DNA of 64,000 nucleotides from Anaeropeptidivorans aminofermentans (lineage in GTDB: Bacteria; Bacillota; Clostridia; Lachnospirales; UBA5962). Where the stretch lies: assembly GCF_940670685.1 (NCBI RefSeq), contig NZ_OW711693.1, forward strand, positions 682,001 to 746,000, read 5' to 3'. The translations under genes were made by a program, and so were the position numbers. This document shows positions 34,903 through 43,614 of this stretch, piece after piece; positions within the stretch are counted from its first letter, which is position 1; every line of letters begins with the position of its first letter. The notes below the pieces were generated by a model, which saw only the letters and a program-made list of their open reading frames with translations, was not told the DNA's origin and did no database searches.

Positions 34903-35328
34903 ATGAAACAGAGCGAAACTTACCAAACAAAAAACAGAAAGCGCATCTGGGAATTTATTTCATCACAAAAAGGCATTCATTTTACTGCGAATGATATGTA
35001 TCGGTATTTTATTATACACGGCAGTACCATTAGCATGCCTACCATATATCGCCAGCTGGATAAAATGACCGAGGCAGGTCTGCTACATAAATACCGTACT
35101 GCAGAATCAGATACAGCCTTTTATTATTCAAGAGAAGCTGACGGAGATTCCCGGGAACTGTCCCATATGAAATGCACAAATTGCGGAAAGATGTTTCCGC
35201 TGAAATGCAATGTTGTGGAACAAATGGCTGAGCATGTTTGGAATCGGCACAGCTTTTATATTAAATTGGAAAACACTTTGCTTTACAGTAAATGTGCCCA
35301 GTGCAGGGTTCCTCAGCAAAAGGAGTAA
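34903..35328 (+). CDS. Fur-family metal-responsive repressor
   Basis: This 141-residue protein has an N-terminal winged helix (KGIHFTANDMYRYFIIHGSTISMPTIYRQLDKMTEAGLL) with the Fur recognition helix pattern S-PT-YR-L. The C-terminal dimer domain has the structural zinc cysteines CTNCGK and CAQC. The histidine pattern of the metal site (SHMKC; HSFYIKLENTLLYSKC) does not separate Fur from Zur or PerR by eye. GAGGAG precedes the ATG. Its place between two metal/peptide-type importer operons suggests it regulates them or senses their cargo. Confidence 0.92.
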   Translation: MKQSETYQTKNRKRIWEFISSQKGIHFTANDMYRYFIIHGSTISMPTIYRQLDKMTEAGLLHKYRTAESDTAFYYSREADGDSRELSHMKCTNCGKMFPLKCNVVEQMAEHVWNRHSFYIKLENTLLYSKCAQCRVPQQKE

Positions 35329-35613
35329 ACTTAGAAAGAAAAAACCAGCTATAATAGGCACAAGTATGGTAATGGATAGCGCCGCATTGCTGAAAAGAAA
35401 GATGCAGGCTGATAAACGATGTGCCCGTTTTCTTTTTAAGACAATAGATACATGTGTTGTTTTATGCCGATTACAATTGGCTAATATTGACAAATTATGG
35501 GCAGCATATTAAAATTATAATGGTTGGTTTGAAGCTGCTAACCAAGTTTTATAAACTGCATTTACATTATAAATATAATAGACTCCTAAGTGAGCTATTT
35601 TTTTAAGATGGGT

Positions 35614-35631
35614 AGTTAGCTAAGGATAACT
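35614..35631 (+). promoter_or_regulatory. Palindromic operator before ABC operon 2
   Basis: AGTTAGCTAAGGATAACT, with TAGTTA and TAACTA as an inverted repeat spanning the surrounding bases. It has the same length and outer bases as the 18-mer before ABC operon 1 (13 of 18 identical) and lies 20 bases before the first permease start codon. Confidence 0.5.
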
Positions 35632-35650
35632 ATTAAGACGGGAGGTATAC

Positions 35651-36589
35651 TTGAAACAGTATATAAAAAGAAGGGTATTAGGCTTTTTTATTGTTTTAGT
35701 TGGTGTTAGTATTTTGAGTTTTCTTCTCCTGGCCTTTTCGGGAAAGGATCCAGCCGAGATTATGGCACGCCGAATTAGCATAAATGCTTCCGCAGAGATG
35801 ATAGAATCGGTGCGGGCTGATATGGGGCTTGATAAGCCTCTTTCGGTGCGGTATTTTAACTGGATTAAGGGTTTCTTTACCGGGGATATGGGCATATCTA
35901 TATTTTCCTCCAGAGAAATATCACAGGATTTGGCGGAGTTCTTTCCCGTGACGCTTTCTCTGGTGGGGATGGCCTTATTGTGGATTGTGCTTTTTAGTAT
36001 CCCCGTAAGTCTGCTATGCGCTCGATTTCGTAACGGTGCGCTGGATCAGATAACCCGGGGCATTACTGTTATCGGGATATGCATCCCAACTTTTTGGCTG
36101 GGTTTTTTGCTGTTGCTTGCTTTTGCTGTCAAGCTGTCAATATTTAAAGTCTTACCGGAACCGGGAATCAAAGGGTATATCCTGCCGTCTTTTGCGCTGG
36201 CGTTTCCCGTTGCCTGCGGCATGATACGGCTCTTCCGTTCAACACTGCTTTCAGAACTGTCAAGCGACTATGTTCAGTATGCAAAAGCCCGGGGATTATC
36301 CGCCAGACGAATACTGACCCGTCATGTTATGCGGAATGCGCTGCCTCCTATCATAACGCTTTTCTGCCAGTATCTCGGATACCTTATTGCAGGCGGCGCC
36401 GTTATAGAAAGCGTTTTTTCCATGAAGGGCATCGGAACCTATCTGATGGGCTGCGTAATGGCATCGGACGCAGCCAGCGTAGCGACTTGCATCGTAATTA
36501 TCGCCGCTATATTTGTTTCCGCCAATCTGGCAGGCGATCTAATGAATAGGATATTATGTCCATGGATAGTGAGGGAAAGCAATGATTAA
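35651..36589 (+). CDS. ABC transporter permease, NikB/DppB-type (system 2)
   Basis: This 312-residue permease has six membrane segments, starting with a TTG codon seven bases after GGGAGG. It has the family N-terminus (IKRRVLGFFIVLVGVSILSFLLLAFSGKDPAEI), the periplasmic DMGLDKPLSVRYFNWIKGFFTGDMG segment and the docking loop DYVQYAKARGLSARRILTRHVMRNALPP. It overlaps the next gene by eight bases. No 3' truncation or frameshift is seen, unlike the second permease of system 1. Confidence 0.94.
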   Translation: MKQYIKRRVLGFFIVLVGVSILSFLLLAFSGKDPAEIMARRISINASAEMIESVRADMGLDKPLSVRYFNWIKGFFTGDMGISIFSSREISQDLAEFFPVTLSLVGMALLWIVLFSIPVSLLCARFRNGALDQITRGITVIGICIPTFWLGFLLLLAFAVKLSIFKVLPEPGIKGYILPSFALAFPVACGMIRLFRSTLLSELSSDYVQYAKARGLSARRILTRHVMRNALPPIITLFCQYLGYLIAGGAVIESVFSMKGIGTYLMGCVMASDAASVATCIVIIAAIFVSANLAGDLMNRILCPWIVRESND

Positions 36590-37406
36590 GAAATTATTGA
36601 AAAACCCGCAGGCCCTCATTGGGATGACGCTTATTATTGCCATGATGCTTGCTGCACTGCTGGCCCCTATGCTGGCGCCACACGACCTGGAGTTTGTGGA
36701 TATGACAAAAAAATTCATCGAGCCCTGTAAGGAATACCCTTTGGGAGCTGATCAATTAGGGCGGTGTGAGCTGTCAAGACTATTATACGGTGCGAGATAT
36801 TCTCTTGCAATCAGCCTGCCGATTTTATGGATGCTTGGGGTAATTGGCCTTGCATTGGGAACTATAAGCGCTTGTGCAGGAGAGAAGACAGACAGGGTAC
36901 TCACTATCATTTGCGATATTTTCATATCCTTTCCCTCGCTGATTATTGCTATAGCCGTTATTGGCGTTCTGGGTAACGGGTTACAAAATATCGCCATTGC
37001 CGTCATTGCTTCTATGTGGGCATGGTTTACAAGAATGGTGCGCTCCTATGCACTGGTAGAGATGGGTAAGGACTATATCCTGGCCGCCCGTATCAGCGGC
37101 TGCAATACGCTGAAGTTAATTGTAAAGCACTTGATTCCAAATATTCTGCCTCAGTTTTTTGTTTATCTCAGTACGGGAGTGGCATCGTCGATTCTGATGG
37201 TATCCAGCTTTGCATTCCTTGGATTGGGGCTGCCTGCCGGTGTAGCTGAGTGGGGTGCGATGCTCAATGATGCCCGTTCAAATCTGTACGGGCATCCGGA
37301 ATTCCTTATTTATCCCGGCCTTTTTATCTTGATAGCGGCAGCAGGCTTCAATCTTTTTGGTGAGGCTTTGCGTGATGTGTTGCTGCCGGAGGAGGAGAGC
37401 CTATGA
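36582..37406 (+). CDS. ABC transporter permease, NikC/DppC-type (system 2)
   Basis: This 274-residue partner permease has the usual HDLEFVDMTKKF ... PLGADQLGRCELSRLLYGARYSL N-terminal region and a docking loop in KDYILAARISGCNTLKLIVKHLIPNILPQ. The typical LGTDxLGRD motif reads LGADQLGRCE, a mild variation. It overlaps both neighbours by a few bases, so the five genes are read as a tightly coupled operon. Confidence 0.94.
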   Translation: MIKKLLKNPQALIGMTLIIAMMLAALLAPMLAPHDLEFVDMTKKFIEPCKEYPLGADQLGRCELSRLLYGARYSLAISLPILWMLGVIGLALGTISACAGEKTDRVLTIICDIFISFPSLIIAIAVIGVLGNGLQNIAIAVIASMWAWFTRMVRSYALVEMGKDYILAARISGCNTLKLIVKHLIPNILPQFFVYLSTGVASSILMVSSFAFLGLGLPAGVAEWGAMLNDARSNLYGHPEFLIYPGLFILIAAAGFNLFGEALRDVLLPEEESL

Positions 37407-38215
37407 AAGAACTTATTAAAGTGGAAAACCTATGTGTGAAACTAAAAAAAACAAAGCAGATGCTGGTAAATGATATAGGCTTTTCTATCACCGCTGGAGA
37501 ATCTTTGACCATACTGGGGCAATCCGGCAGCGGAAAGACCATGACCTGCCATTCCATTATGGGGCTATTGGATATAAAGCGTTTTCAGGTTACAGGAAGC
37601 ATCATCTTTGAAAATCAAAATCTTCTGTCTCTAAGCAGAAAAGAAAAACAGAGAGTTTACGGAGGTCCAATCGCTATGATACCGCAAAATCCTATGACTG
37701 CTTTTGACCCTTCTATGAGAATAGGCAGGCAGATGGAAGAAACCCTCGCTCTTCACTCGAATCTTTCCAAGTCTCTGCTGGAAAACAAAGTTAAGGAGTC
37801 TCTTGAAAGGGCAGGAATTGTTGAGGCAGACCGTGTTTATCGCAGCTATCCTCATACGCTTTCCGGCGGTATGCTTCAGCGTGCCATGATTGCCATGGCG
37901 CTGATGGTGGATGCACGCCTTATTGTGGCAGATGAACCTACTACTGCTCTGGATGTGGTGAACCGCAATGCGACGGTAGAATCCTTTCTTACACTTCGGG
38001 AAGCGGGAACGGCTGTTTTGCTAGTTACACATGATTTTTCTGTGGCAACGCAATTTGGCGGAAATCTTCTTATTATGAAGGACAGCGAAATCGTTGAAAA
38101 GGGAACAACAGCAGATATCCTTAAAAGACCGGTCCATTCCTATACGAAAGCGCTTTTAGATGCTTCCCGCCTGTCAAAAGCGAATTTTAGAGATAAGGAG
38201 GGGGTGCTATGCTAG
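37403..38215 (+). CDS. ABC transporter ATP-binding protein, NikD/DppD-type (system 2)
   Basis: This 270-residue ATPase has Walker A GQSGSGKT, a Q-loop (AMIPQNPMTAFDPS), the signature TLSGGMLQRAMIAMALM, Walker B LIVADEPTTALD and an H-loop VTHDFSVA. The GGMLQRA signature is frequent in nickel/dipeptide transporters. It starts inside the end of the permease gene, and its stop lies inside the start of the next ATPase. Confidence 0.94.
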   Translation: MKELIKVENLCVKLKKTKQMLVNDIGFSITAGESLTILGQSGSGKTMTCHSIMGLLDIKRFQVTGSIIFENQNLLSLSRKEKQRVYGGPIAMIPQNPMTAFDPSMRIGRQMEETLALHSNLSKSLLENKVKESLERAGIVEADRVYRSYPHTLSGGMLQRAMIAMALMVDARLIVADEPTTALDVVNRNATVESFLTLREAGTAVLLVTHDFSVATQFGGNLLIMKDSEIVEKGTTADILKRPVHSYTKALLDASRLSKANFRDKEGVLC

Positions 38216-38973
38216 AGGCCAGAGGGGTTTGCAAGAGTTTTCCTGCTCAAAAAAATAAGAAGGAGCTGGTGGCGGTAAATAGCGTTGACTTTATGCTGCG
38301 AAAAGGGGAGCTTTGTGCACTGGTGGGAGAAAGCGGCTCAGGAAAAAGTACGTTTTCCAGGTTGCTGACAGGGTTGATTCCGCCTACCTCAGGAGACATT
38401 CTGTTGGATGGAAAGAGCATTTCTGCTAACGAGTGGCGCAGAAATAAGGCATTATGCTCACGAATTCAGCTTGTTCTGCAGGATGGGAAAAGCTCCCTTG
38501 ACCCCCGCTTTACTATCTATGAAATTATTGCGGAGCCCATTAGAAATCTAAAAAAGTGTTCTAAAACAGAAGAACGACAAAAAATTGAAAAGCTGATAGA
38601 AGAGATGGAGCTGCCTGCAGAGTGTTTGGGAAGAAAACCTTCCGAATTATCCGGCGGGCAGCAGAAGCGTGTGTGCATTGCCCGTGCATTGGCAGCTGAG
38701 CCTGAAATTATTATCTTTGATGAAGCTGTCAGCGGACTTGATGTATTGGTGCGAAAGAGCATTCTTGACCTTTTGAAGCGTTTGCATTGCACACAAAATC
38801 TTGCCTATCTGTTTATTACTCATGATATGGATGTTGCGCTGTATCTTGCCAATCGCATTCTGGTCATGAAAGACGGAAACATTGTTGAGCAGGTGTATTA
38901 TCGTGGAGACCCAGGCTGTTTTGTTCATCCTTATTCCCGGCTTTTACTCCAGGCAATGACACCGGATGCTTAG
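38209..38973 (+). CDS. ABC transporter ATP-binding protein, NikE/DppF-type (system 2)
   Basis: This 254-residue second ATPase has Walker A GESGSGKST, a Q-loop (IQLVLQDGKSSLDPR), the signature ELSGGQQKRVCIARAL, Walker B IIIFDEAVSGLD and an H-loop FITHDMDVA. A C-terminal extension with VHPYSRLLLQA is characteristic of the oligopeptide/nickel class and is absent from its short counterpart in system 1. GGAGGGGG precedes the ATG. Confidence 0.94.
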   Translation: MLEARGVCKSFPAQKNKKELVAVNSVDFMLRKGELCALVGESGSGKSTFSRLLTGLIPPTSGDILLDGKSISANEWRRNKALCSRIQLVLQDGKSSLDPRFTIYEIIAEPIRNLKKCSKTEERQKIEKLIEEMELPAECLGRKPSELSGGQQKRVCIARALAAEPEIIIFDEAVSGLDVLVRKSILDLLKRLHCTQNLAYLFITHDMDVALYLANRILVMKDGNIVEQVYYRGDPGCFVHPYSRLLLQAMTPDA

Positions 38974-39334
38974 AGTTAAGAAAAAAATAAAATTTTTAAA
39001 AGCTGTGTATTTAAAATATACCAAACTAAATTCAAAGAAGTGATGCACTTTTATTGCTAATGGATTTAAAAATACGGATTTCCTGCGCAAACACTGTATT
39101 TTTGAGCCATTGTAACTATACGTTTTTTCTCCTGCTTTTCTTGAAATTTACTATAGTTTAAAAGAATTCTTTTTTCAGAGAAAACTTATATTTTGGATTG
39201 TGCAGAATAGCTTTGCAGTTCCTGCTTTGAGTGTAATCAATATACCACTGTAAAAGTATGATTCGTTTATAGTAAAAAGCGTGCTCTTTTAAGCGCATTT
39301 AATATATATCATAAATTTAATTAGGAGGATTGAA
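38974..39334. repeat. Gap with family A element before the binding protein
   Basis: Positions about 39059-39155 are a family A element (ATGGATTTAAAAATACGGATTTCC ... TTGAAATTTACTATA). It separates the ATPase gene from the binding-protein gene. AGGAGG at 39323 precedes the ATG at 39335. No terminator was seen, so read-through is possible. Confidence 0.65.
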
Positions 39335-40990
39335 ATGAAGTCTAAGAAAATTCTTCCTTTGGTGCTTGCTGCTGCTATGTGCTTTGCGCTTGCTGGCTGC
39401 ACTTCGGCCCAAAGAAATAGTACAGATATCAAAAGTTCGGACGGAGACATTGCAAAAGATGCTGAAGAAAAAGTTGTGACACTTGCCGAAAGCTGGGATT
39501 TTGCTTCCGGTATTGCACCTGCTCTCAATCCAAGCGTTTCTCCAAACTATGGTTCTATCTACTGGAGCCGAAATTTCTACAATACGCTGGTCAGCTATAA
39601 TGATAAGGGAGAAATTGTAGGAGAACTGGCTGAGGATTGGGAAATAACCGACGATGGAAAGCGTTATACCTTTCACCTGCGTGAGGGTGTTAAGTTTTCA
39701 GACGGCACGGATTTGACGGCGGAGGCCGTGAAAGTATCCTTTGAGGCCGCCGTATTTAATCTTGGCATGTACAACGGTTCTTACGGTATGCTTTCCGCTT
39801 TATTCGATAGCATCGAGGTTGTGGACAAGCATACGGTAGTCATTAACCTCATTCAGCCTTATTACAATACACTTAACGACTTAACTATGAGCTGTCCTCT
39901 GGCAATTGCGAATCCCGTGGCCTTTGAGGGCGCTGAGGACTTGACCTATGGTGCACCCTTCCAAACCGCATCTTTCGGTACGGGGCCGTATATGTACACT
40001 GGTGATTTTACGAATAATACTTATACGTTTATTCGCAATCCTTATTATTGGGGTGAAGCGCCTGAAGCGGATGCCTTTAAAGTTAAAGTGATTGAAGATA
40101 ATGATGCAAAGCTTCTTGCCCTGCGAAATGGTGAAATTGATGGGATTCTTGGCTCCAGCCGTATTAGTTTTGACGGTTACAGCGAGCTTTCCTCAGATGC
40201 TTCTTTTAATACTGGCATGAATGAACGGGCCAGTCTGACGCGCTATCTGGGTATGAACGTTACGACTGCTCCTTTTGATGATATTCGGGTGCGCCAGGCA
40301 GTTGCTTATGCCATTGATCAGTCTGCATTGGAAGCGTCCGTTTTCAATGGTCTTGAGACGGCAGCTGAAACGTTATTTCCGAAAAGCGCACCTTACTGCG
40401 ATGTGGAGCTGACCACATATGCAACCGACTTTGATAAAGCCAAAGAGCTGCTTAAGCAGGCAGGGTGGGCCGATTCAAACGGCGATGGAATTGTAGAGAA
40501 GGACGGAATACCTTTTGAAGTAGACCTTAACTACATGACCAGCCTTGCAAGTATTGATAATGCTGCGCTAGCCATTGCAGGACAGCTTGCACAAATTGGC
40601 ATCAAGGTTAATGTTATATCCGGTGATATGATGACTTATTATGCGGCGATGTCTACCAGCCCTCTGCTGCTTGCCAACACCTATGGCGGCGCTTTTGATC
40701 CCAGTGCTGTTGTGACCAATATGAATCCGGCTGTCAGCACAGACCCTCTATCTATGCAATACGTAAATTTCTTTGAAGAGGGTATCCTTGACGAACTTAA
40801 TGCCACAGCCGATATGAACAGAGTACAGGAAATCTATAAACATGTTTTGACGACCATAGCAGATCAGGCTCTTCTGGTACCCTTAACCCGTTCCCATGAA
40901 GTAGGTATCTGGAGCAGCACGGCAGTTGCTGGCTATGATTTTTATATTGACCCCAGCTATACTGTTATATCCCAAATACATATAAAGTAA
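39335..40990 (+). CDS. Nickel/peptide-type ABC substrate-binding lipoprotein (system 2)
   Basis: This is a family 5 solute-binding protein of 551 residues. It has a lipoprotein signal (LVLAAAMCFALAGC, Cys near residue 21) and the core blocks LAEDWEITDDGKRYTFHLREGVKFSDGTDLTAEAVKVSF, FGTGPYMYTGDF, NPYYWGEAPEADAFKVKVIED, VRQAVAYAIDQSALEASVF and ADSNGDGIVEKDGIPFEVDL. The early TLAESWDF segment and overall layout recall NikA-like proteins, but ligand residues cannot be judged by eye. It is last in the system 2 operon. Confidence 0.9.
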   Translation: MKSKKILPLVLAAAMCFALAGCTSAQRNSTDIKSSDGDIAKDAEEKVVTLAESWDFASGIAPALNPSVSPNYGSIYWSRNFYNTLVSYNDKGEIVGELAEDWEITDDGKRYTFHLREGVKFSDGTDLTAEAVKVSFEAAVFNLGMYNGSYGMLSALFDSIEVVDKHTVVINLIQPYYNTLNDLTMSCPLAIANPVAFEGAEDLTYGAPFQTASFGTGPYMYTGDFTNNTYTFIRNPYYWGEAPEADAFKVKVIEDNDAKLLALRNGEIDGILGSSRISFDGYSELSSDASFNTGMNERASLTRYLGMNVTTAPFDDIRVRQAVAYAIDQSALEASVFNGLETAAETLFPKSAPYCDVELTTYATDFDKAKELLKQAGWADSNGDGIVEKDGIPFEVDLNYMTSLASIDNAALAIAGQLAQIGIKVNVISGDMMTYYAAMSTSPLLLANTYGGAFDPSAVVTNMNPAVSTDPLSMQYVNFFEEGILDELNATADMNRVQEIYKHVLTTIADQALLVPLTRSHEVGIWSSTAVAGYDFYIDPSYTVISQIHIK

Positions 40991-41325
40991 TATGGGTACA
41001 GTAGAAAATTGGCTTTAAAAACAAACAGGATTTAATTTTTCTTTATTCCAGGGCATCTTTATCACAAAGGGGCTATGAATAAAAGGAAATGGATTAAAAC
41101 AAAGAGATGCAGAAAATAAGGTATCTCCTTAACTATAGAATAGAAAATGAATAGTAAAGCAACCCAGACCTTAATCAATTTGATGAGAAAGTATTTTTGC
41201 TTTACGGCGGAGTTTTCCTAATCCCAATTAATTGTAAGGGTTCCTATAGTGTATTGTCTAAATTTTATTTTGGTGGCAGGATAAACGCTTTCATAAGCTT
41301 GGCCTGATTTGGCGTAAAATAAATA
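40991..41325. other. Non-coding stretch before the aroF leader
   Basis: AT-rich sequence between system 2 and the aroF promoter. I see no gene, no convincing terminator and no clear repeat copy. Confidence 0.4.
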
Positions 41326-41354
41326 TTGACAATTACAAAATATCCTGTTATTCT
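41326..41354 (+). promoter_or_regulatory. SigA-type promoter of aroF leader
   Basis: TTGACA, a 17-base spacer, TATTCT. The predicted RNA start is about 25 bases before the leader peptide, the same layout as the histidine leader at 10.8 kb. Confidence 0.75.
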
Positions 41355-41384
41355 CACACGTATAGTTAAGTATTAGGGGATTTT

Positions 41385-41483
41385 ATGATGATTCGTGTTT
41401 ATCTGGCAAAATTATATTATTATGGCTACGCCTGGGTTGTTTATAGCGCAGGTTATTTTTGTTGTCATAAGATTGCCGTATAG
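41385..41483 (+). CDS. Tyrosine-rich leader peptide of aroF
   Basis: A 33-codon frame (two successive ATGs; AGGGGA seven bases before the second) encodes a 32-residue peptide with seven tyrosines, including LYYYGYAW at residues 10-17, one Trp and one Phe. TAT TAT TAT occurs in a row. The stop lies 31 bases before a perfect terminator, and the next gene is DAHP synthase, the entry step of aromatic amino-acid synthesis. This composition is just what a tyrosine-sensing leader peptide would need. Confidence 0.72.
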   Translation: MMIRVYLAKLYYYGYAWVVYSAGYFCCHKIAV

Positions 41484-41514
41484 GTGTATATAAGCCTGAA
41501 TCGTAAAAGATACG

Positions 41515-41551
41515 GCCGGTAACCTTTGATAGCAAAGGTTACCGGCTTTTT
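41515..41551 (+). terminator. Attenuator terminator before aroF
   Basis: GCCGGTAACCTTTG, loop ATAG, CAAAGGTTACCGGC then TTTTTG: a perfect 14-bp stem. AGGTTA within the leader coding region (codons 22-24) can pair with TAACCT in the 5' arm and so could act as an antiterminator when the ribosome stalls on the earlier tyrosine codons. Confidence 0.85.
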
Positions 41552-41695
41552 GATACAAAAAGGTAGGAACTTAGAGAACAAGGCGGATATGGTTTAAAGA
41601 AGCCCTGTAAACTTAGAAAGTACCAGTATAGATTTGCATAGCAAGTTTAAACTTTGCTGCAGTCAAACAAATTTTTATAGAAGGAGAGCAGGAGA

Positions 41696-42709
41696 ATGAT
41701 TATTATTTTAAAGCCAAAGGCCAATGAGGAAAAAGTAAGGGATCTTATAAAACGTTTAGAGCGTATGGAGCTAAGTATCAATTACTCAGAGGGCGCTACC
41801 ACAACGGTTATAGGGTTAATTGGCGATACTTCCGCAATAGATATGGAAATACTTCGGGCGCATGAAATTGTTGCTGATGTAAAGCGAATTACAGAGCCTT
41901 ATAAAGCAGCAAATCGTAAGTTTCATCCCGATGATACCATAATAGAAGTTGCAGGCCATAAAATCGGTCAGGGATACTTTAACGTATTTGCCGGCCCATG
42001 TTCAGTGGAAAGCGAGGAGCAGATCATTGCAGTGGCCGAGGCAGTTAAAAAAAGCGGTGCAGGATTTTTACGGGGCGGCGCATTTAAACCCCGTACATCG
42101 CCGTATTCATTTCAGGGCCTGAAAGAAGACGGCTTGAAATTGCTCTTAAAGGCAAAGAAAGCCACGGGCATGCCCATTATTACAGAGATTATGAGTGAAC
42201 TACATTTGGCGTTATTTGAGGATGTAGACCTTATTCAGGTAGGTGCCAGAAACATGCAAAATTTCACTTTGCTTAAGGAATTGGGACGTACCCGGAAGCC
42301 TATTTTTCTGAAAAGAGGATTATCCAGTACCATGGAAGAGTTTTTTATGTCGGCAGAATATATCATGGCGGAAGGCAACCGGAACGTAATTTTATGTGAG
42401 CGGGGAATCAGAACTTTTGAACCAAGCATTCGCAATAATTTAGATATATCTGCAATTCCCATTGTAAAACGTTTTTCACATCTGCCAATTGTCATTGATC
42501 CGTCTCATGCCGCAGGAACTGCATGGATGGTTGAGCCTTTATCGAAAGCCGCCATTGCGGCAGGGGCCGATGGATTAATGATTGAGGTTCATAATAATCC
42601 GAAGGAAGCCTTAAGTGACGGGGCACAATCTCTGGATTTCGATGAATTCAGCCATGTAATGGAAATAATAAAAGAACGCATAGCGTTTGAAGGAAAAGTT
42701 ATGGGGTAA
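41696..42709 (+). CDS. aroF: 3-deoxy-7-phosphoheptulonate (DAHP) synthase, type I-beta
   Basis: This enzyme joins phosphoenolpyruvate and erythrose 4-phosphate, the first step of the shikimate pathway. The 337-residue protein has an N-terminal ferredoxin-like regulatory domain (MIIILKPKANEEKV ... about 1-70), as in Thermotoga DAHP synthase. The catalytic barrel follows, with FAGPCSVESEEQI, FLRGGAFKPRTSPYSFQG, IQVGARNMQNF, PIFLKRGLSSTMEEF and IVIDPSHAAGT. The regulatory domain permits feedback inhibition by Tyr or Phe; the leader upstream adds a second, transcriptional layer. AGGAGAGCAGGAG precedes the ATG. Confidence 0.96.
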   Translation: MIIILKPKANEEKVRDLIKRLERMELSINYSEGATTTVIGLIGDTSAIDMEILRAHEIVADVKRITEPYKAANRKFHPDDTIIEVAGHKIGQGYFNVFAGPCSVESEEQIIAVAEAVKKSGAGFLRGGAFKPRTSPYSFQGLKEDGLKLLLKAKKATGMPIITEIMSELHLALFEDVDLIQVGARNMQNFTLLKELGRTRKPIFLKRGLSSTMEEFFMSAEYIMAEGNRNVILCERGIRTFEPSIRNNLDISAIPIVKRFSHLPIVIDPSHAAGTAWMVEPLSKAAIAAGADGLMIEVHNNPKEALSDGAQSLDFDEFSHVMEIIKERIAFEGKVMG

Positions 42710-42723
42710 AGTTGGATTTTAAT

Positions 42724-42795
42724 GAAATAGCAGCATTGTCAATTTGATTTTCTCTTATTTTATGTCAGCCAAAGCAAAAAGCTTACAGCGGTATA
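42724..42795. repeat. Family B element
   Basis: ATGAAATAGCAGCATTGTCAATTTG ... GCTTACAGCGGTATAAGAGAAAATGG, very like the copy at 42986-43079. Confidence 0.7.
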
Positions 42796-42808
42796 AGAGA
42801 AAATGGGC

Positions 42809-42873
42809 TATAAAGAAATATCAACTAAGGACCATGGGCTTAGCCCATGGTCCTTAGCTGATATTTCTTTATA
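42809..42873. repeat. 65-bp near-perfect palindrome after aroF
   Basis: Two arms of 32 bases around a single central T (42841): TATAAAGAAATATCA...CCATGGGCT and its reverse complement, with one mismatch. It may serve as a bidirectional transcription stop, but it lacks a T run outside the stem and looks more like a snap-back element. Confidence 0.7.
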
Positions 42874-42935
42874 GGTTATGGAGCTTTACAACAGTCTTAG
42901 GCGCTGCACGTGAAGTAATACGCTCAATAGAAATC

Positions 42936-43612
42936 TATAATAAATTTAAAGTGAAACAGTAACGAAACCGTATACTTCTTGAATTCATATGAAATAGCAG
43001 CGTTGTCAATTTGCTTTTCTTTTATTTTATGTTCTCTAAAGCTAAATACTTATGGCGGTATAAAAGCAAATTGACTATACGAGGATTCAAAAATGCGTTT
43101 TAGAGTAAAATATCCTTCAGGAAGTAACAAAAATCTATTTTTCATAAACGGCTTAATATAATAGAAACACTTATATTAAGCCATTCAAAATATACGATTT
43201 TTATTACTGTAATTAAACTCTTTAACTATAGAAGAAATATAATAAAGCGCCTTTGTGAAACTGCCTTTATTTGATTATATATATTGAAAGGCTTATATCT
43301 ATTACGGTATAAAGGCAATTTCACTATGGTTCCGAATAAAATCCATGTTTTTATATTATAATAATCCTCAGTTTAAATAGGAACAAAACAATTTCATTTT
43401 ATTTGAATGAATGATTTGGTGAAATTTATTCTGCCTTACTGTTTAAAATGAAATTGTCTATACGCGAACTTGGAAAAGGATACAGGCGTAAGCCTGTAAA
43501 TCTTTTTTAAGTTCGCGTTTTCTTATGGTTATCAAACTTATTTTTTGTTTGATAGCCATAAATCCCTAGTGAATCGGTTTTTGTTACTTCTTTATAAGAA
43601 ATTTACACTATA
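42936..43612. repeat. Composite nested foldback element (copy I)
   Basis: Outer ends are TATAATAAATTTAAAGTG and AAGAAATTTACACTATA (family A). Inside lie a family B element (42986-43079), a family C element (about 43109-43230, TAACAAAAATCTATTTTTCAT ... GATTTTTATTACTG), a family D segment (43227-43328, CCTTTGTGAAACTGCC ... GGCAATTTCACTAT) and a family E segment with the hairpin arms GCGAACTTGGAAAAGG / TTTTTTAAGTTCGCG. The whole, minus family B, reappears inverted at 62714-63519. Confidence 0.85.
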
Positions 43613-43614
43613 TT

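Noticed and set aside
42936-43612. Possible CRISPR array because of many repeats
   Set aside because: The repeats are inverted and nested, of unequal length and without regular unique spacers; no cas genes are present.
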